Assembly (NCBI GenBank): GCA_947493215.1
Contig: CANLQE010000001.1
Span: 930,001-994,000, forward strand
Direction: 5' to 3'
Length of the DNA: 64,000 nucleotides
Source of the DNA: an uncultured Sphingomonadaceae bacterium
GTDB lineage: Bacteria > Pseudomonadota > Alphaproteobacteria > Sphingomonadales > Sphingomonadaceae
The notes under the pieces are model-generated. The model was given only the letters and a program-made list of their open reading frames with translations, was not told the DNA's origin and searched no databases. Both the position numbers and the translations under genes were made by a program. Shown in pieces: positions 32,222 to 41,226 of this stretch (position 1 is the first letter of the stretch; every line of letters begins with the position of its first letter).

Positions 32222-32754
32222 GCTATCACCATCTAGCATTGGCGGCAAAAGACATGGCTGCGATCCACGAATTTTACGAGGGTGTCATGGGCTTTGAACT
32301 GGTGACGGTTGAAATTGCGCCCGTCATGGGCGGCGGTTGGGGTAAGCATTTCTTCTACCGGATGGACGGTGATGACAGCAAGTTTATCGCTTTTTGGGAA
32401 TTGCATGATGTGCCGGGTCAAGAGGATCATGAGTTTGATCTGAATGTTGCTGCCAAAACGCCGCCAGGTACCAATCATATCAGTTTCGGCGTGGAAAGCG
32501 CTGAACAACTAACCGAGCGCCGGGAACAATGGAATGCAGCAGGGTCCGATGTGCTGGAGATCGACCATAATTGGTGTCACTCCATCTATACGCGTGATCC
32601 CAATGGCAATATGGTGGAGTTCTGTCTGACCACTGGGCAATTTGGTGATGCGGAGCGTAAACGCGCTCTGGCGGCACTGGACGAGAAAGAGATGAAAGCA
32701 ACGCCGCCGCCCGCGATGATGAAACAGTGGTTGGCGTCCGACTATCAGACCTGA
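32218..32754 (+). CDS. VOC-family metalloenzyme (extradiol-dioxygenase/glyoxalase-like)
   Basis: A 178-aa protein beginning MSYHHLALAAKDMAAIHEF. His5, His87 (in GTNHISF) and Glu134 (in GNMVEFC) form a plausible 2-His-1-Glu metal site, and DPNGNMVEF is the VOC signature. Substrate unknown. Its start overlaps the stop of the CMD-like gene, so the two act in one operon. Confidence 0.85.
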   Translation: MSYHHLALAAKDMAAIHEFYEGVMGFELVTVEIAPVMGGGWGKHFFYRMDGDDSKFIAFWELHDVPGQEDHEFDLNVAAKTPPGTNHISFGVESAEQLTERREQWNAAGSDVLEIDHNWCHSIYTRDPNGNMVEFCLTTGQFGDAERKRALAALDEKEMKATPPPAMMKQWLASDYQT

Positions 32755-33004
32755 GATTCAGAAAACTGGACTGGTGATCATGTTAGTTGAAAGATTTTTG
32801 CAATATATTTTGGCGATATAATGGCTGCAAATGTGATCGGCCCGGCGGTCCTATTTTTGGCTGAATAGCAAAGAGAATTGGATTGTGCATTGGCTAAGAT
32901 GGCAATACCGGCAATAGCCGCTCCACTCTCCACATCTATAAAAGCTGTAACCAATTTCCGGCTATTCCCGAACCGTTGAGTAAGACAACCAACGGAGATT
33001 AGAA

Positions 33005-33412
33005 ATGTTAAAACTTACTTCTATAGCAATGACTGGCCTGCTCGCCTTGGTGGCTATCACCCCTGCGCAAGCCGCAAATCTGGCTGGTAATACAGCTACC
33101 GCCGGATCGTCAATCGTCGCGGACAATCATATCGAAACGACTGTTTCAAGTGATGCTTTACAAGGCAAGGCTCAGAATCGCGGGCATTTCAGGTCGAGAG
33201 GATTTGGCCATCGTGGCGGCATTCGCTCTCACGGCCGATTTGGTCATAACCGGGGCATCCATCACGGTAAATCGCGCCTGAAGCATAAGAAAATTTTTGG
33301 TCATCAAAAGGGATTTAGCCGCCATCATGATCGCGGTTTTGGTCATCATAAAAAGTTTAGCAAATTTGGCCATTCCAAGCTTTATGGTCAGCGGAGTTTC
33401 CGTCGCCGGTAA
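33005..33412 (+). CDS. Secreted histidine-, glycine- and arginine-rich protein
   Basis: A 135-aa protein: signal peptide ending PAQAAN, a short neutral stretch, then a strongly basic tail (about residues 57-135) made of HGR, GFGH, HHKK and HH repeats with roughly 20 His. Such tails can bind metals or polyanions. GGAG lies upstream. No family was recognised, and low complexity makes homology hard to judge. Confidence 0.6.
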   Translation: MLKLTSIAMTGLLALVAITPAQAANLAGNTATAGSSIVADNHIETTVSSDALQGKAQNRGHFRSRGFGHRGGIRSHGRFGHNRGIHHGKSRLKHKKIFGHQKGFSRHHDRGFGHHKKFSKFGHSKLYGQRSFRRR

Positions 33413-33423
33413 GTCAGCGGAAA

Positions 33424-33455
33424 GACCCTTACATGCGTAATGTAAGTGTAGGGTC
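33424..33455 (+). terminator. Stem-loop after the His-rich gene
   Basis: GACCCTTACAT (33424-33434) pairs with ATGTAA and, after a GTGTA bulge, GGGTC (33451-33455). There is no T-tract, so it is a weak terminator candidate or an mRNA 3' stabilising element between two convergent genes. Confidence 0.3.
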
Positions 33456-33501
33456 GCAGGGTTAGGCGGTGTCTTCGTAACCGGAGGTATCGCCTGATTC
33501 T

Positions 33502-34272
33502 TTATAGGACTTTGATCAATGCAACGCCGGCTGCGATGGCAAGCAAGATAATGACAAAGCCGCGCCAAACCGGCTCTGATACCGCGCCAAAATACTTTGA
33601 ACCCAGATGATTCCCGCCGATCATCAGCGGGCAGGTCAGTGCGGTCAGAACTAATAGCTGCATGTCCACCATACCGCGCCAAAAGGCGACCGCGGTTGCC
33701 ATAGCGGCGGTGGCAAAGAATATCGTGATCATCGATCCTCTGGATACGGCTGGCGGAACTTTCTTGCGGACAAAATGGAGGACGATTGGCGGTCCGGGCA
33801 TCGCGGCAAAGCCATTGAGCAGGCCAGAGATGATCCCAACCAATGCAATATGCAGCGGCGAATTGTTGAGGGTTTGGGGGCGTTTCAACATGAATGCGAA
33901 AAAGCTGCCGATGGCAATAGTGGTGATGATCAATCGGGCGATATCGACACTAACAATATCAAGGAGCCATAGCCCGAGGGGTGTCGTCAAACAGGCAAGC
34001 GCCGCAATTTTCGAAACCATCGGTACGTTGATAATCCCGCGCGCCTGTCTTACGCCAAAGGGCCCAATGATCAGCTGCATCAGAATCGCCATCAACACGG
34101 CGACTGCCGGCGTTGAAACAAGACTCACGAGCGGTACGGATAAAATGGCATAGCCAAACCCGGTCAGGCCGCGAAAAAAAGCGGCACCGGCAACAATCAG
34201 ACATACTGATAGGAAAGGTAGGAGAGCCAAACCCGCGTGGGTGTTCAGCCAAATATCGAGTGTCTCAATCAT
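33502..34272 (-). CDS. TauE/SafE-family membrane transporter
   Basis: A 256-aa protein with eight or so hydrophobic segments. The repeats FRGLTGFGYAILSVPLV (residues 34-50) and GIISGLLNGFAAMPGPPIVL mark the TauE/SafE (DUF81) family, which exports or imports sulfur-containing organic anions. The substrate is unknown. Transcription runs leftward, following the TetR gene by 68 bp on the same strand, so TetR could control it. Confidence 0.85.
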   Translation of the reverse strand: MIETLDIWLNTHAGLALLPFLSVCLIVAGAAFFRGLTGFGYAILSVPLVSLVSTPAVAVLMAILMQLIIGPFGVRQARGIINVPMVSKIAALACLTTPLGLWLLDIVSVDIARLIITTIAIGSFFAFMLKRPQTLNNSPLHIALVGIISGLLNGFAAMPGPPIVLHFVRKKVPPAVSRGSMITIFFATAAMATAVAFWRGMVDMQLLVLTALTCPLMIGGNHLGSKYFGAVSEPVWRGFVIILLAIAAGVALIKVL

Positions 34273-34340
34273 GCGGGCTCTTCGCCGATTCTTCTCGCAA
34301 GAGCAATAAGCGATTGCAGCGCAGTTGTTTGAGTTCGGCC

Positions 34341-34979
34341 TTAGCTAGCGATATGCAAGGCTGCTTTTTTGGGCTGTTCTTCCTCACTTGCTTTCAAGCC
34401 AGTGAGGATCGTGTCGATAACCTGATGTAACCGTTCTTCGTCCGCCAAATGCATCATGTCCATCATCAGATTGGGGTTGCAGAAAGGTTGTACCATCGTG
34501 TTGACCAATGAAACTATCTGATCGAGTTCCAGTCCCTTGAAATAACCTTCCTCCATAGCTTCAGCGAGGATGATCGCCATATAATGGTCGGTCAGGTCGA
34601 CATAGCCGCGGATGACTTCAAAATGCTGGTCGCCCAATTCCATATAGGATCGGAAAAGGTCGGGATCTTCCTCAAAGCGGGTGCGTTTAATGTCCAGTCG
34701 TCGGGCAAAAAATTCGTAGAGCTTTTGCTTGGCGGGCATGTCGGCCTCGACCAGATCCTCGATGATCGTGATCAGCTCGGCAAACCAGCGGCCTGCCATT
34801 GCCTCGGCCAGCGCATCTTTATTCTCAAAGAAGCGATAGACGTTTGACTGGGACATGCCTGCTTCTGCAGCAAGATCGGTGATGGTGAAGTTAATCGCAC
34901 CACGCTCTCGGATAATCACTTCTGCGGTTGCGATCAGTTTTTCACGACCGGCTTCAATGTCAGTCTCGGGACGCGCCAT
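34341..34979 (-). CDS. TetR-family regulator
   Basis: A 212-aa regulator: the N-terminal helix-turn-helix has FTITDLAAEAGMSQSNVYRFFENKD split over residues 30-55, and the rest is a helical ligand-binding dimer domain. AGGAA precedes ATG 34979. It lies just upstream of and on the same strand as the TauE-type transporter. A palindrome in front of it (35066-35082) may be its operator. Confidence 0.9.
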   Translation of the reverse strand: MARPETDIEAGREKLIATAEVIIRERGAINFTITDLAAEAGMSQSNVYRFFENKDALAEAMAGRWFAELITIIEDLVEADMPAKQKLYEFFARRLDIKRTRFEEDPDLFRSYMELGDQHFEVIRGYVDLTDHYMAIILAEAMEEGYFKGLELDQIVSLVNTMVQPFCNPNLMMDMMHLADEERLHQVIDTILTGLKASEEEQPKKAALHIAS

Positions 34980-35065
34980 GGGAAAATTCCTGCTTAGTTT
35001 TACCGATATGCGATATATATAGGTCATACGGTTTTATGATAAAAGATATTTTTATTTATTTTTCA

Positions 35066-35082
35066 ATTACCCCCGAGGTAAT
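35066..35082. promoter_or_regulatory. Palindrome ATTACC-N5-GGTAAT
   Basis: A perfect 6-bp inverted repeat with a 5-bp centre, located between the leftward TetR gene and the rightward frameshifted gene. The size fits a TetR-type operator; the assignment is inferred. Confidence 0.35.
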
Positions 35083-35139
35083 CGGGCGCTACGCTGTTTC
35101 GATATTGTCGTTACTGACACGGAGTAGCGATGGCAGGTC

Positions 35140-35395
35140 ATGACTGAAAATTCGCAGGCAAGCGCCAGCTCGTCCGCATCCAGGCCTGAGAAAGAAGCTG
35201 GCCCCTTTAAACCCGTAACTGGCGGTATATTGCTGTTCCGCCGCTGGTGGCGTGTCGTTCTATGCTCTGGCGTGGACCAGTAAGCGGATATCGGACGAAG
35301 CAACAGAATGGACGATCGAAATCAAACCGCCCGCAGTGGCTTTGACAGCGTTGACCCTGACCAATGAGGTGATCAACGAAAAATCTACCGCGTAG
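35140..35395 (+). pseudogene. Frameshifted small membrane-protein gene
   Basis: The frame from ATG 35140 reads MTENSQASASSSASRPEK... to GGILLF, then runs into a stop. In the next phase the sequence continues sensibly as AAGGVSFYALAWTSKRISDE, then TALTLTNEVINEKSTA and a stop at 35393. Removing one C in the run around 35238 would join them into an 84-aa single-TM protein. It is either a real +1 disruption or a sequencing error. Confidence 0.6.
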
Positions 35396-35502
35396 CTCCC
35401 CTTGATCGGTCGGGCAGCTGCGCCAGTCCAACTTCCGCTTGGAGCTTACGGATCACCACGCGCAATAGCAGAATATTCCAGACTGGAATATGTCGCCCCA
35501 GC

Positions 35503-35955
35503 TTAAGATTGAGGCGGTAATTGTGCATCAGTCCCTACGGTGACAGGTGAAGTGCTGGCGTCAGTGAATGTGAAATATGGAATCGCAATCGCATAAGCCC
35601 CAAGACCAAGCGTGATAAGCAATGTCAGGATTGTTCCGACCATTCGACCTTTACCAAGTTTGCCGCCATCCATGCCAACGCCATGAGCGATCCTGCCGAG
35701 CATATAGACGCCGCCAACAACCCAAAGCCATGTTGCGGAGCCGGTGGCCAACTCTATGGCGGCGATCAGGATCAAGACGATGGGTAAGCTTTCACCGAAG
35801 TTGGCATGAGCCCGCATCCGACGAATAACCTTGTCATTACCGCCGTCACCGACACTGATTTTTTCCGATGTACGCACTTGTCCAACGCGGATCATGAGCC
35901 AGATATTGATCAAAGCTGCGGCGCCGGCGATAGTTAATGTAATCGGTAAAATCAT
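35503..35955 (-). CDS. MAPEG-family membrane protein
   Basis: A 150-aa protein with four hydrophobic helices. The segment RRMRAHANFGESLPIVLIL (residues about 46-64) is the glutathione-binding-type helix of the MAPEG family (microsomal GST/FLAP/LTC4 synthase-like). A GGAGGAA site precedes ATG 35955. Bacterial members often have unknown substrates. Confidence 0.88.
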   Translation of the reverse strand: MILPITLTIAGAAALINIWLMIRVGQVRTSEKISVGDGGNDKVIRRMRAHANFGESLPIVLILIAAIELATGSATWLWVVGGVYMLGRIAHGVGMDGGKLGKGRMVGTILTLLITLGLGAYAIAIPYFTFTDASTSPVTVGTDAQLPPQS

Positions 35956-36171
35956 AGTTCCTCCAAAAGCTGTTATATTTATCGCCCCTCTATAGGTGCA
36001 CAATGCTTGCAACGCACAGGAAATTCGTTATAGCCGCCCCTTCGCGTGCAATCGGTTGATCGCATGAGTCGACTGATTCTCTATCTTCGGTAGAGGTTGG
36101 CTTGCTCAACACCGGCATTTGGCTTATTGTACACATATATGAAATTTGAAATTTAACGAACAGGCTTAGCA

Positions 36172-36351
36172 ATGGCTGTCCCTAAACGAAAAACTACGCC
36201 GTCCAAGCGCGGAATGCGCCGTTCCCATGATGCTTTGAAAGTCGAAGCTTATCAGGAATGTTCCAATTGCGGTGAATTGAAGCGCCCTCACCATATGTGT
36301 GGGTCTTGTGGTCATTATAATGGCCGTGAAGTCATGGCTGTCGATCTCTAG
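36172..36351 (+). CDS. rpmF: 50S ribosomal protein L32
   Basis: A 59-aa protein, [19 protein letters not shown]..., with the zinc-ribbon cysteines [18 protein letters not shown] intact. It lies 62 bp before plsX, the standard rpmF-plsX-fabH order that links ribosome and fatty-acid synthesis. Confidence 0.98.
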   Translation: MAVPKRKTTPSKRGMRRSHDALKVEAYQECSNCGELKRPHHMCGSCGHYNGREVMAVDL

Positions 36352-36413
36352 TCTTTTCGACTTTGATCGACTAACATCACGACTATCACACATCTAATCA
36401 AGGGGAATAACCG

Positions 36414-37463
36414 GTGGGGATGAGGCCGCGAATCGCAATTGACGCGATGGGCGGTGACGTTGGCGTGCGTGTAATGGTCGCTGGCGCTGCTCTTGCCCGA
36501 CACCGGCACGAAGGTTTCCAATTCCTCTTCGTTGGCGATGAAACACAGATAAAAGAAGCGCTGAAAAGCCACCCGAATCTGAGCGCTGCCGCTGAAATTA
36601 TGCATGCCGAAGACATTGTGTCCGGCGATGCCAAACCCAGCCAAGCGCTGCGCGGTTCCAAGAAAACGTCCATGGGCATGGCTGTTGCCGCTGTAAAATC
36701 CGGCGAAGTCAGTGCGGCGGTCAGTGCTGGAAACACCGGCGCGCTGATGGCTATTTCGAAATTGGCCCTGCGCACTATGCCCGGCATTGATCGCCCTGCG
36801 CTAGCGGCTTTACTGCCAACCATGAAGGACAGCGATGTCGTGATGTTGGATCTCGGGGCCAATGCCGAATGTGACAGTCGCAATTTGGTGCAATTCTCTG
36901 TCATGGGCGCGGCCTATAGCCGGATTATGCACGGCTTTGAAAAACCAAAGGTCAAATTGCTGAATATCGGCACCGAAGACGGCAAGGGTACCGGGGCGTT
37001 GCAAGGCGCAGCTGATGCGTTGAAGAGTGCCGACGGATTGGCGATGAATTTTCAGGGTTTTACCGAAGCTGATAAAATATCCACTGGCGACGTTGATGTG
37101 ATCGTTACCGATGGGTTCTCCGGAAATATTGCGCTGAAAGCTCTTGAGGGAACGGCGCGTTTTGTGACGGACCTGCTAAGGCGCAGTTTCTTAAGCTCGC
37201 TGCGGTCCAAAATTGGATTTCTTATCTCTCGGCCGGCGACAGAATTGCTGAAAGAGCATCTTGACCCAAACAACCATAACGGCGCTGTCTTCTTGGGCCT
37301 GAATGGCGTGGTGGTAAAAAGCCATGGCAGTGCCGATGAAAAAGGCGTAGCCAATGCAGTGGAAGTGGCAGCGCGGCTGGTAGAGGATAGTATTTTGGAA
37401 CGCATTAGCGAAGATATTAAGAAAATCAGCACCGCAGCGCCGCTGGAGGCAGCTGCGAAATGA
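36414..37463 (+). CDS. plsX: Phosphate acyltransferase PlsX
   Basis: A 349-aa enzyme that converts acyl-ACP plus phosphate to acyl-phosphate, the first step of phospholipid synthesis via PlsY. Signature segments are [11 protein letters not shown] and [21 protein letters not shown] 36414 has AAGGGGA at the right spacing; ATG 36420 is an alternative. It overlaps fabH by 4 bp. Confidence 0.97.
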   Translation: MGMRPRIAIDAMGGDVGVRVMVAGAALARHRHEGFQFLFVGDETQIKEALKSHPNLSAAAEIMHAEDIVSGDAKPSQALRGSKKTSMGMAVAAVKSGEVSAAVSAGNTGALMAISKLALRTMPGIDRPALAALLPTMKDSDVVMLDLGANAECDSRNLVQFSVMGAAYSRIMHGFEKPKVKLLNIGTEDGKGTGALQGAADALKSADGLAMNFQGFTEADKISTGDVDVIVTDGFSGNIALKALEGTARFVTDLLRRSFLSSLRSKIGFLISRPATELLKEHLDPNNHNGAVFLGLNGVVVKSHGSADEKGVANAVEVAARLVEDSILERISEDIKKISTAAPLEAAAK

Positions 37464-38431
37464 GTGTTGCGACCGCTCGTCGTGCGGTCATAAAGGGCAC
37501 TGGTTCTGCTTTGCCGCGAACGAAAGTTTCCAATGCAGAGCTTGCTAAAAAAGTAGACACGACCGACGAGTGGATCGTTGAGCGGACCGGAATAAAATTT
37601 CGCCATATTGCCGAGGATGATGAAACAACCTCTAGTCTTGCTACGGAAGCCGCGCGCAAGGCGCTCGACGCGTCCGGCCTTTCGGCTAATGACATTGACT
37701 TAATCGTATTGGCGACTGCAACGCCTGACCAAACCTTTCCCGCAAGCGCGACCATTGTGCAAAACGAATTGGGCTGTAATGGCTGTGTGGCTTTTGATGT
37801 CGCGGCGGTCTGTTCGGGCTTTCTCTATGCCTTGTCGGTCGCGGAAAGCATGATTCGCGCCGGCAGTGCGCAAAATGCTATCATAATTGGCGCGGAAACT
37901 TTCAGCCGTATATTGGACTGGGAAGATCGCGCGACCTGCGTGCTCTTTGGCGATGGCGCCGGAGCGATCATATTATCGGGTGAAGAGACCGACAAAGGCA
38001 TTTTGGCCACCCGTTTGCATGCCGATGGCGAGCATAACCAGCTGCTCTATGTGGATGGCGGTGCGGGAACGACGGGAACGGTTGGCAAGCTGCGCATGAG
38101 GGGACGGGAAGTATTTCGTCATGCGGTCGTCAATCTGTCCTCTGTGTTAACCGAGACTCTGGATGCGGCGGGCGAAAGCATCGACAATATTGACTGGTTG
38201 GTGCCACATCAGGCGAATGCCCGGATTTTGGATGCAACAGCGAAAAAACTGAAACTGGCACCCGAAAAAGTGATCAAGACGGTTGACCAGCATGCCAATA
38301 CATCAGCGGCTTCGGTTCCGTTAGCACTCGATACAGCGGTACGGGACGGACGCGTGAAATCCGGTGACCTGCTGGTTCTGGAAGCGATGGGCGGCGGTTT
38401 TACTTGGGGCGCAAGCGTCATCCGTTACTGA
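37460..38431 (+). CDS. fabH: 3-oxoacyl-ACP synthase III (FabH)
   Basis: A 323-aa condensing enzyme that starts fatty-acid synthesis from acetyl-CoA and malonyl-ACP. The catalytic triad is visible: Cys118 in VCSGFLYAL, His in VPHQANARI and Asn in [13 protein letters not shown]. In many alphaproteobacteria ihfA follows; here an AraC-type regulator lies downstream instead. Confidence 0.97.
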   Translation: MSVATARRAVIKGTGSALPRTKVSNAELAKKVDTTDEWIVERTGIKFRHIAEDDETTSSLATEAARKALDASGLSANDIDLIVLATATPDQTFPASATIVQNELGCNGCVAFDVAAVCSGFLYALSVAESMIRAGSAQNAIIIGAETFSRILDWEDRATCVLFGDGAGAIILSGEETDKGILATRLHADGEHNQLLYVDGGAGTTGTVGKLRMRGREVFRHAVVNLSSVLTETLDAAGESIDNIDWLVPHQANARILDATAKKLKLAPEKVIKTVDQHANTSAASVPLALDTAVRDGRVKSGDLLVLEAMGGGFTWGASVIRY

Positions 38432-38578
38432 GATTGTTCGCATCGGTTGGGTTGAAATCTTCGACGCAAATAGGAACGCTACGATGAGGGACGGACATGA
38501 CCTACCTGTTCGTCGTTAATTTTACATCTTCGTCGAAAGTTCGTTGAGCTTCCAAATGGTCCGCCCTTAGCTGTCTGC

Positions 38579-39748
38579 ATGGGGCGCTCCGGTTTAGATA
38601 GTGTAAGTGTTTCGTCGCACTTTATGTTTCAGGTTTTCCGTAGTTGCCACGACTTGGGTGCTAGGAAACCGGTACTTTTGGCTGCCCTTGACTTGACCGA
38701 TGCCCAGTTGCGCGATCCGCGCATCAGATTTGGCGCTGACGCGCTGGCAACGCTGTGCCAGGCCACGGCGCAGGAACTGGGCCGTGAAAATGCCTTTCTG
38801 GATATTGGCTGGGGGATGACGCCAACAGGTTTTTCAGATGTTGGCTATATGGCTCTATTTGAAGAAACCATAGGCGGCGTCTTGCAAGCTGCCGCCGCAG
38901 CGATGGATTCTCGCGCGAACAAGCCGCTTTTGCGATGGGAGCAATCGGGCTCAATCTGCCGGTTGGTAGCAGACCCGGGTTGCAATGCTGCGGAAGAACT
39001 GATTTTCGTCCTTTTCTCCGTTTTGTCGCGCATTGGGCGCATCGTGGCCAACGACGAATCCGAACCGACTAAAGCCGCTTATTTCGTAAACAGGCAGCCC
39101 CGGAACTGTAACGTCCCCAAGACGTTGGAGAATCATCGGATAACGATCCCGTGTTTTTTTGATCAGCGGAGAACATGTTTGGAATTGCATGGGGATATTG
39201 CCGACCTTCCCAATCCCTTTGCCAACCGCGATTTGGTTCGTGCCGGGCAGCATTTGTCAAACCGCTTTCCGATGAACGCAAATGAACCCACCTCGTTGGT
39301 CGCACTCAGTTACCATTATCTATCCCAACTCTTGGATAAATCTGGGTTAAGCCTTGATGCTGCGGCGGAAACCTTTGGTATGGCAGAGAGAACCTTGCGG
39401 CGAAAATTAGCAGCAGAAGGCGCCTCTTTTCGTCAGATACTTGAGGAAGTTCGCCGTGATACCTGTCATTTGTATTTTTTAGAGGGCACTCGGTCCCTGT
39501 CGGAAATTGCGACCAAATTGGGCTATAGCGAACTCAGCGCTTTTACCCGTGCCTATACCGCGTGGTATGGTCGCTCCCCTAGTCGCGATATGGCCGTGCA
39601 AATGGCTGTTACCGATAACGAGAAATCAAAATTTAGTGGGAAAATGGTGGGCGTAGAGAGAGTTGAACTCCCGACCCCTTCGATGTCAACGAAGTGCTCT
39701 ACCACTGAGCTATACGCCCACGCTGCAGGCCGTCTAGCCAGCCGCTAG
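38579..39748 (+). CDS. AraC-family regulator whose frame runs through antisense tRNA-Val
   Basis: A 389-aa frame. Residues about 10-190 match the arabinose-binding-type N-terminal domain (PF12625) of ArgR/OruR-like regulators, and 255-345 the AraC helix-turn-helix pair (SLDAAAETFGMAERTLRRKL, ..., SLSEIATKLGYSELSAFTRAY). The final ~36 codons read the complement of the entire tRNA-Val gene and part of its promoter; that tail is not homologous. The stop at 39746-39748 therefore lies 27 bp beyond the tRNA 5' end. The start is ATG 38579; ATG 38624 is possible. Confidence 0.85.
   Translation: MGRSGLDSVSVSSHFMFQVFRSCHDLGARKPVLLAALDLTDAQLRDPRIRFGADALATLCQATAQELGRENAFLDIGWGMTPTGFSDVGYMALFEETIGGVLQAAAAAMDSRANKPLLRWEQSGSICRLVADPGCNAAEELIFVLFSVLSRIGRIVANDESEPTKAAYFVNRQPRNCNVPKTLENHRITIPCFFDQRRTCLELHGDIADLPNPFANRDLVRAGQHLSNRFPMNANEPTSLVALSYHYLSQLLDKSGLSLDAAAETFGMAERTLRRKLAAEGASFRQILEEVRRDTCHLYFLEGTRSLSEIATKLGYSELSAFTRAYTAWYGRSPSRDMAVQMAVTDNEKSKFSGKMVGVERVELPTPSMSTKCSTTELYAHAAGRLASR
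39645..39719 (-). tRNA. tRNA-Val (anticodon GAC)
   Basis: Cloverleaf: acceptor GGGCGTA/TACGCCC, D-arm GCTC/GAGC, anticodon stem CTTCG/CGAAG with loop TTGACAT (GAC), T-arm GGGAG-TTCAACT-CTCTC, discriminator A and encoded CCA (39645-39647). The gene lies antisense inside the 3' end of the AraC-family frame. Confidence 0.96.
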
Positions 39749-39759
39749 ACAGGGTGCAA
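39731..39759 (-). promoter_or_regulatory. Predicted promoter of tRNA-Val
   Basis: On the minus strand: TTGCAC (39759-39754), 17-bp spacer, TAGACG (39736-39731), 11 bp before the mature tRNA 5' end. The close match of layout to the other tRNA promoters supports it. Confidence 0.45.
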
Positions 39760-39762
39760 GAC

Positions 39763-40152
39763 TTAATTCAGTTCGCCGATACTATCCGGCTCAAATAGCC
39801 GCTGCACTTCTAGGACAAGATCCTTCAGATGGAACGGTTTGGAAAGAATTTTGGCCTTGGGTACGGATTCTCCAGCCCTCAGAGTCACGCCGGAAAATCC
39901 AGTAATAAACATGACCTGAGTATCGGGCGATACTTTTGCACAATGTTGAGCGAGTTCAATCCCGTCCATTTCCGGCATGACGATATCGGTCAACAACAAG
40001 TCAAATTTTTCGTTGTCGAGATAAGGGAGCGCCGCTGTTCCGCGATCCACCGCCACAACGTCATAGTTTGATTTTTTCAACGCGCGTGTGAGATGCTCGC
40101 GCATCGCTTGTTCATCTTCCGCAAGGAGAATTCTGATCATCTGTTGGGCCAT
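39763..40152 (-). CDS. cpdR: CpdR-type single-domain response regulator
   Basis: A 129-aa protein that is just a receiver: IRILLAEDEQAMREHL, phospho-acceptor Asp56 in LLLTDIVMPEMDGIELA, and Lys in KILSKPFHLKDL. These residues closely match Caulobacter CpdR, which in its unphosphorylated form primes the ClpXP protease for cell-cycle substrates and is controlled by the CckA-ChpT phosphorelay. The neighbouring N-formylglutamate amidohydrolase is a recurring partner in alphaproteobacteria, divergently placed. Confidence 0.9.
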   Translation of the reverse strand: MAQQMIRILLAEDEQAMREHLTRALKKSNYDVVAVDRGTAALPYLDNEKFDLLLTDIVMPEMDGIELAQHCAKVSPDTQVMFITGFSGVTLRAGESVPKAKILSKPFHLKDLVLEVQRLFEPDSIGELN

Positions 40153-40281
40153 TCCCTGTCCATATCTTCTGAAAAATTCGGGCTTTTATGCCGAAAATTA
40201 ACTATAGGCGCAAATCTCTTAATAATTTGGTTCTTTCGGCTGTTTTTATGCGATATTGGATCAGGGAGCGGATGGGACATC

Positions 40282-41172
40282 ATGACCGACAAAATCGTCA
40301 ATAATCTAGCGCAAGAACAGTCTGGTGATAGGCCCTTCTCTTCTTACAATGTGGATGAATTGCAATATCCATTGGTTATCAGCGTTCCGCATGCCGGGCG
40401 CGTGTATCCCAAGGAAATACTGGATAATCTTGCCGTGCCTGCGACCCATTTGCTGCGTTTGGAAGATCGTTATGCCGATCGCCTGGCGAGTGCTGCGATC
40501 TCCAGGGGACTTCCAACCCTTATTGCCCATCGGCCAAGGGCATGGGTTGATTTGAACCGTGCGCGGTCGGAAATTGATGCCAATATTATTCAGGGATTGT
40601 CGCCGTCCCAGCTTCCAGCACCTAGCCGAAAGGTGCGCGGCGGCTTGGGCGTTGTCCCTAGCCGTTTGCACGGCATTGGCAGTCTATGGCGGAAAAAATG
40701 GCAGTGGGAGGACATAAATGACCGTTTGGACAGTTGTCATGAACCATATCACCACGGCGTTTCACAGATGTTGGCTCAAATACGATTAAAATTTGGCTGT
40801 GCGCTCTTGCTCGATTTACATAGCATGCCGCCGTTGGATGAAAAACAAGACAATATTGATATTGTGGTGGGTGATCTTTTTGGCCGCAGCGCAGGATCCC
40901 GCTATTCAGAGCTCACGATGTCGTTCCTTGAACAATCAGGCATCAACGCGCGTCTAAATCATCCCTATGCAGGGGGGTATATTTTGGAACGGCATAGCCA
41001 GGTTGAAAAAGATATCCATGCTCTGCAAGTCGAAGTGAGTCGACGCTGTTATCTAGACGAGGCTTTGCGGGAGCCGAGCGATCACATGCCGGTCATGGCC
41101 GATCATATCGCAAATCTAGCAATGCGGCTGGCTGATCATATGGGCGGTCAGTTTCTGCTAGCCGCTGAATAG
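40282..41172 (+). CDS. N-formylglutamate amidohydrolase (FGase) family protein
   Basis: A 296-aa protein of PF05013: VISVPHAGRVYP near residue 34, the metal-binding RLEDRYADR, and LLLDLHSMPP. Family members cleave N-formylglutamate in histidine degradation, but the cpdR-linked copies have an unclear job. ATG 40282 is chosen because homology begins with the MTDKIVNNL region; the frame is open upstream across the cpdR leader. Confidence 0.88.
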   Translation: MTDKIVNNLAQEQSGDRPFSSYNVDELQYPLVISVPHAGRVYPKEILDNLAVPATHLLRLEDRYADRLASAAISRGLPTLIAHRPRAWVDLNRARSEIDANIIQGLSPSQLPAPSRKVRGGLGVVPSRLHGIGSLWRKKWQWEDINDRLDSCHEPYHHGVSQMLAQIRLKFGCALLLDLHSMPPLDEKQDNIDIVVGDLFGRSAGSRYSELTMSFLEQSGINARLNHPYAGGYILERHSQVEKDIHALQVEVSRRCYLDEALREPSDHMPVMADHIANLAMRLADHMGGQFLLAAE

Positions 41173-41193
41173 CACCCGACGCTTGAACTGATC

Positions 41194-41226
41194 AAAAAAA
41201 ACCACCCCGCCATGAAGGCGAGGTGG
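41194..41226 (-). terminator. Rho-independent terminator on the minus strand
   Basis: CCACCTCGCC (41226-41217) pairs with GGCGGGGTGG (41211-41202) with one wobble, then eight T (41201-41194). The nearest minus-strand gene, sapC, ends over 300 bp away, so the terminator more likely ends the candidate sRNA. Confidence 0.85.

Noticed and set aside
39649-39748. The AraC C-terminal tail as a true domain
   Set aside because: The codons are the complement of tRNA-Val and its promoter; such tails arise by chance and match no AraC domain.
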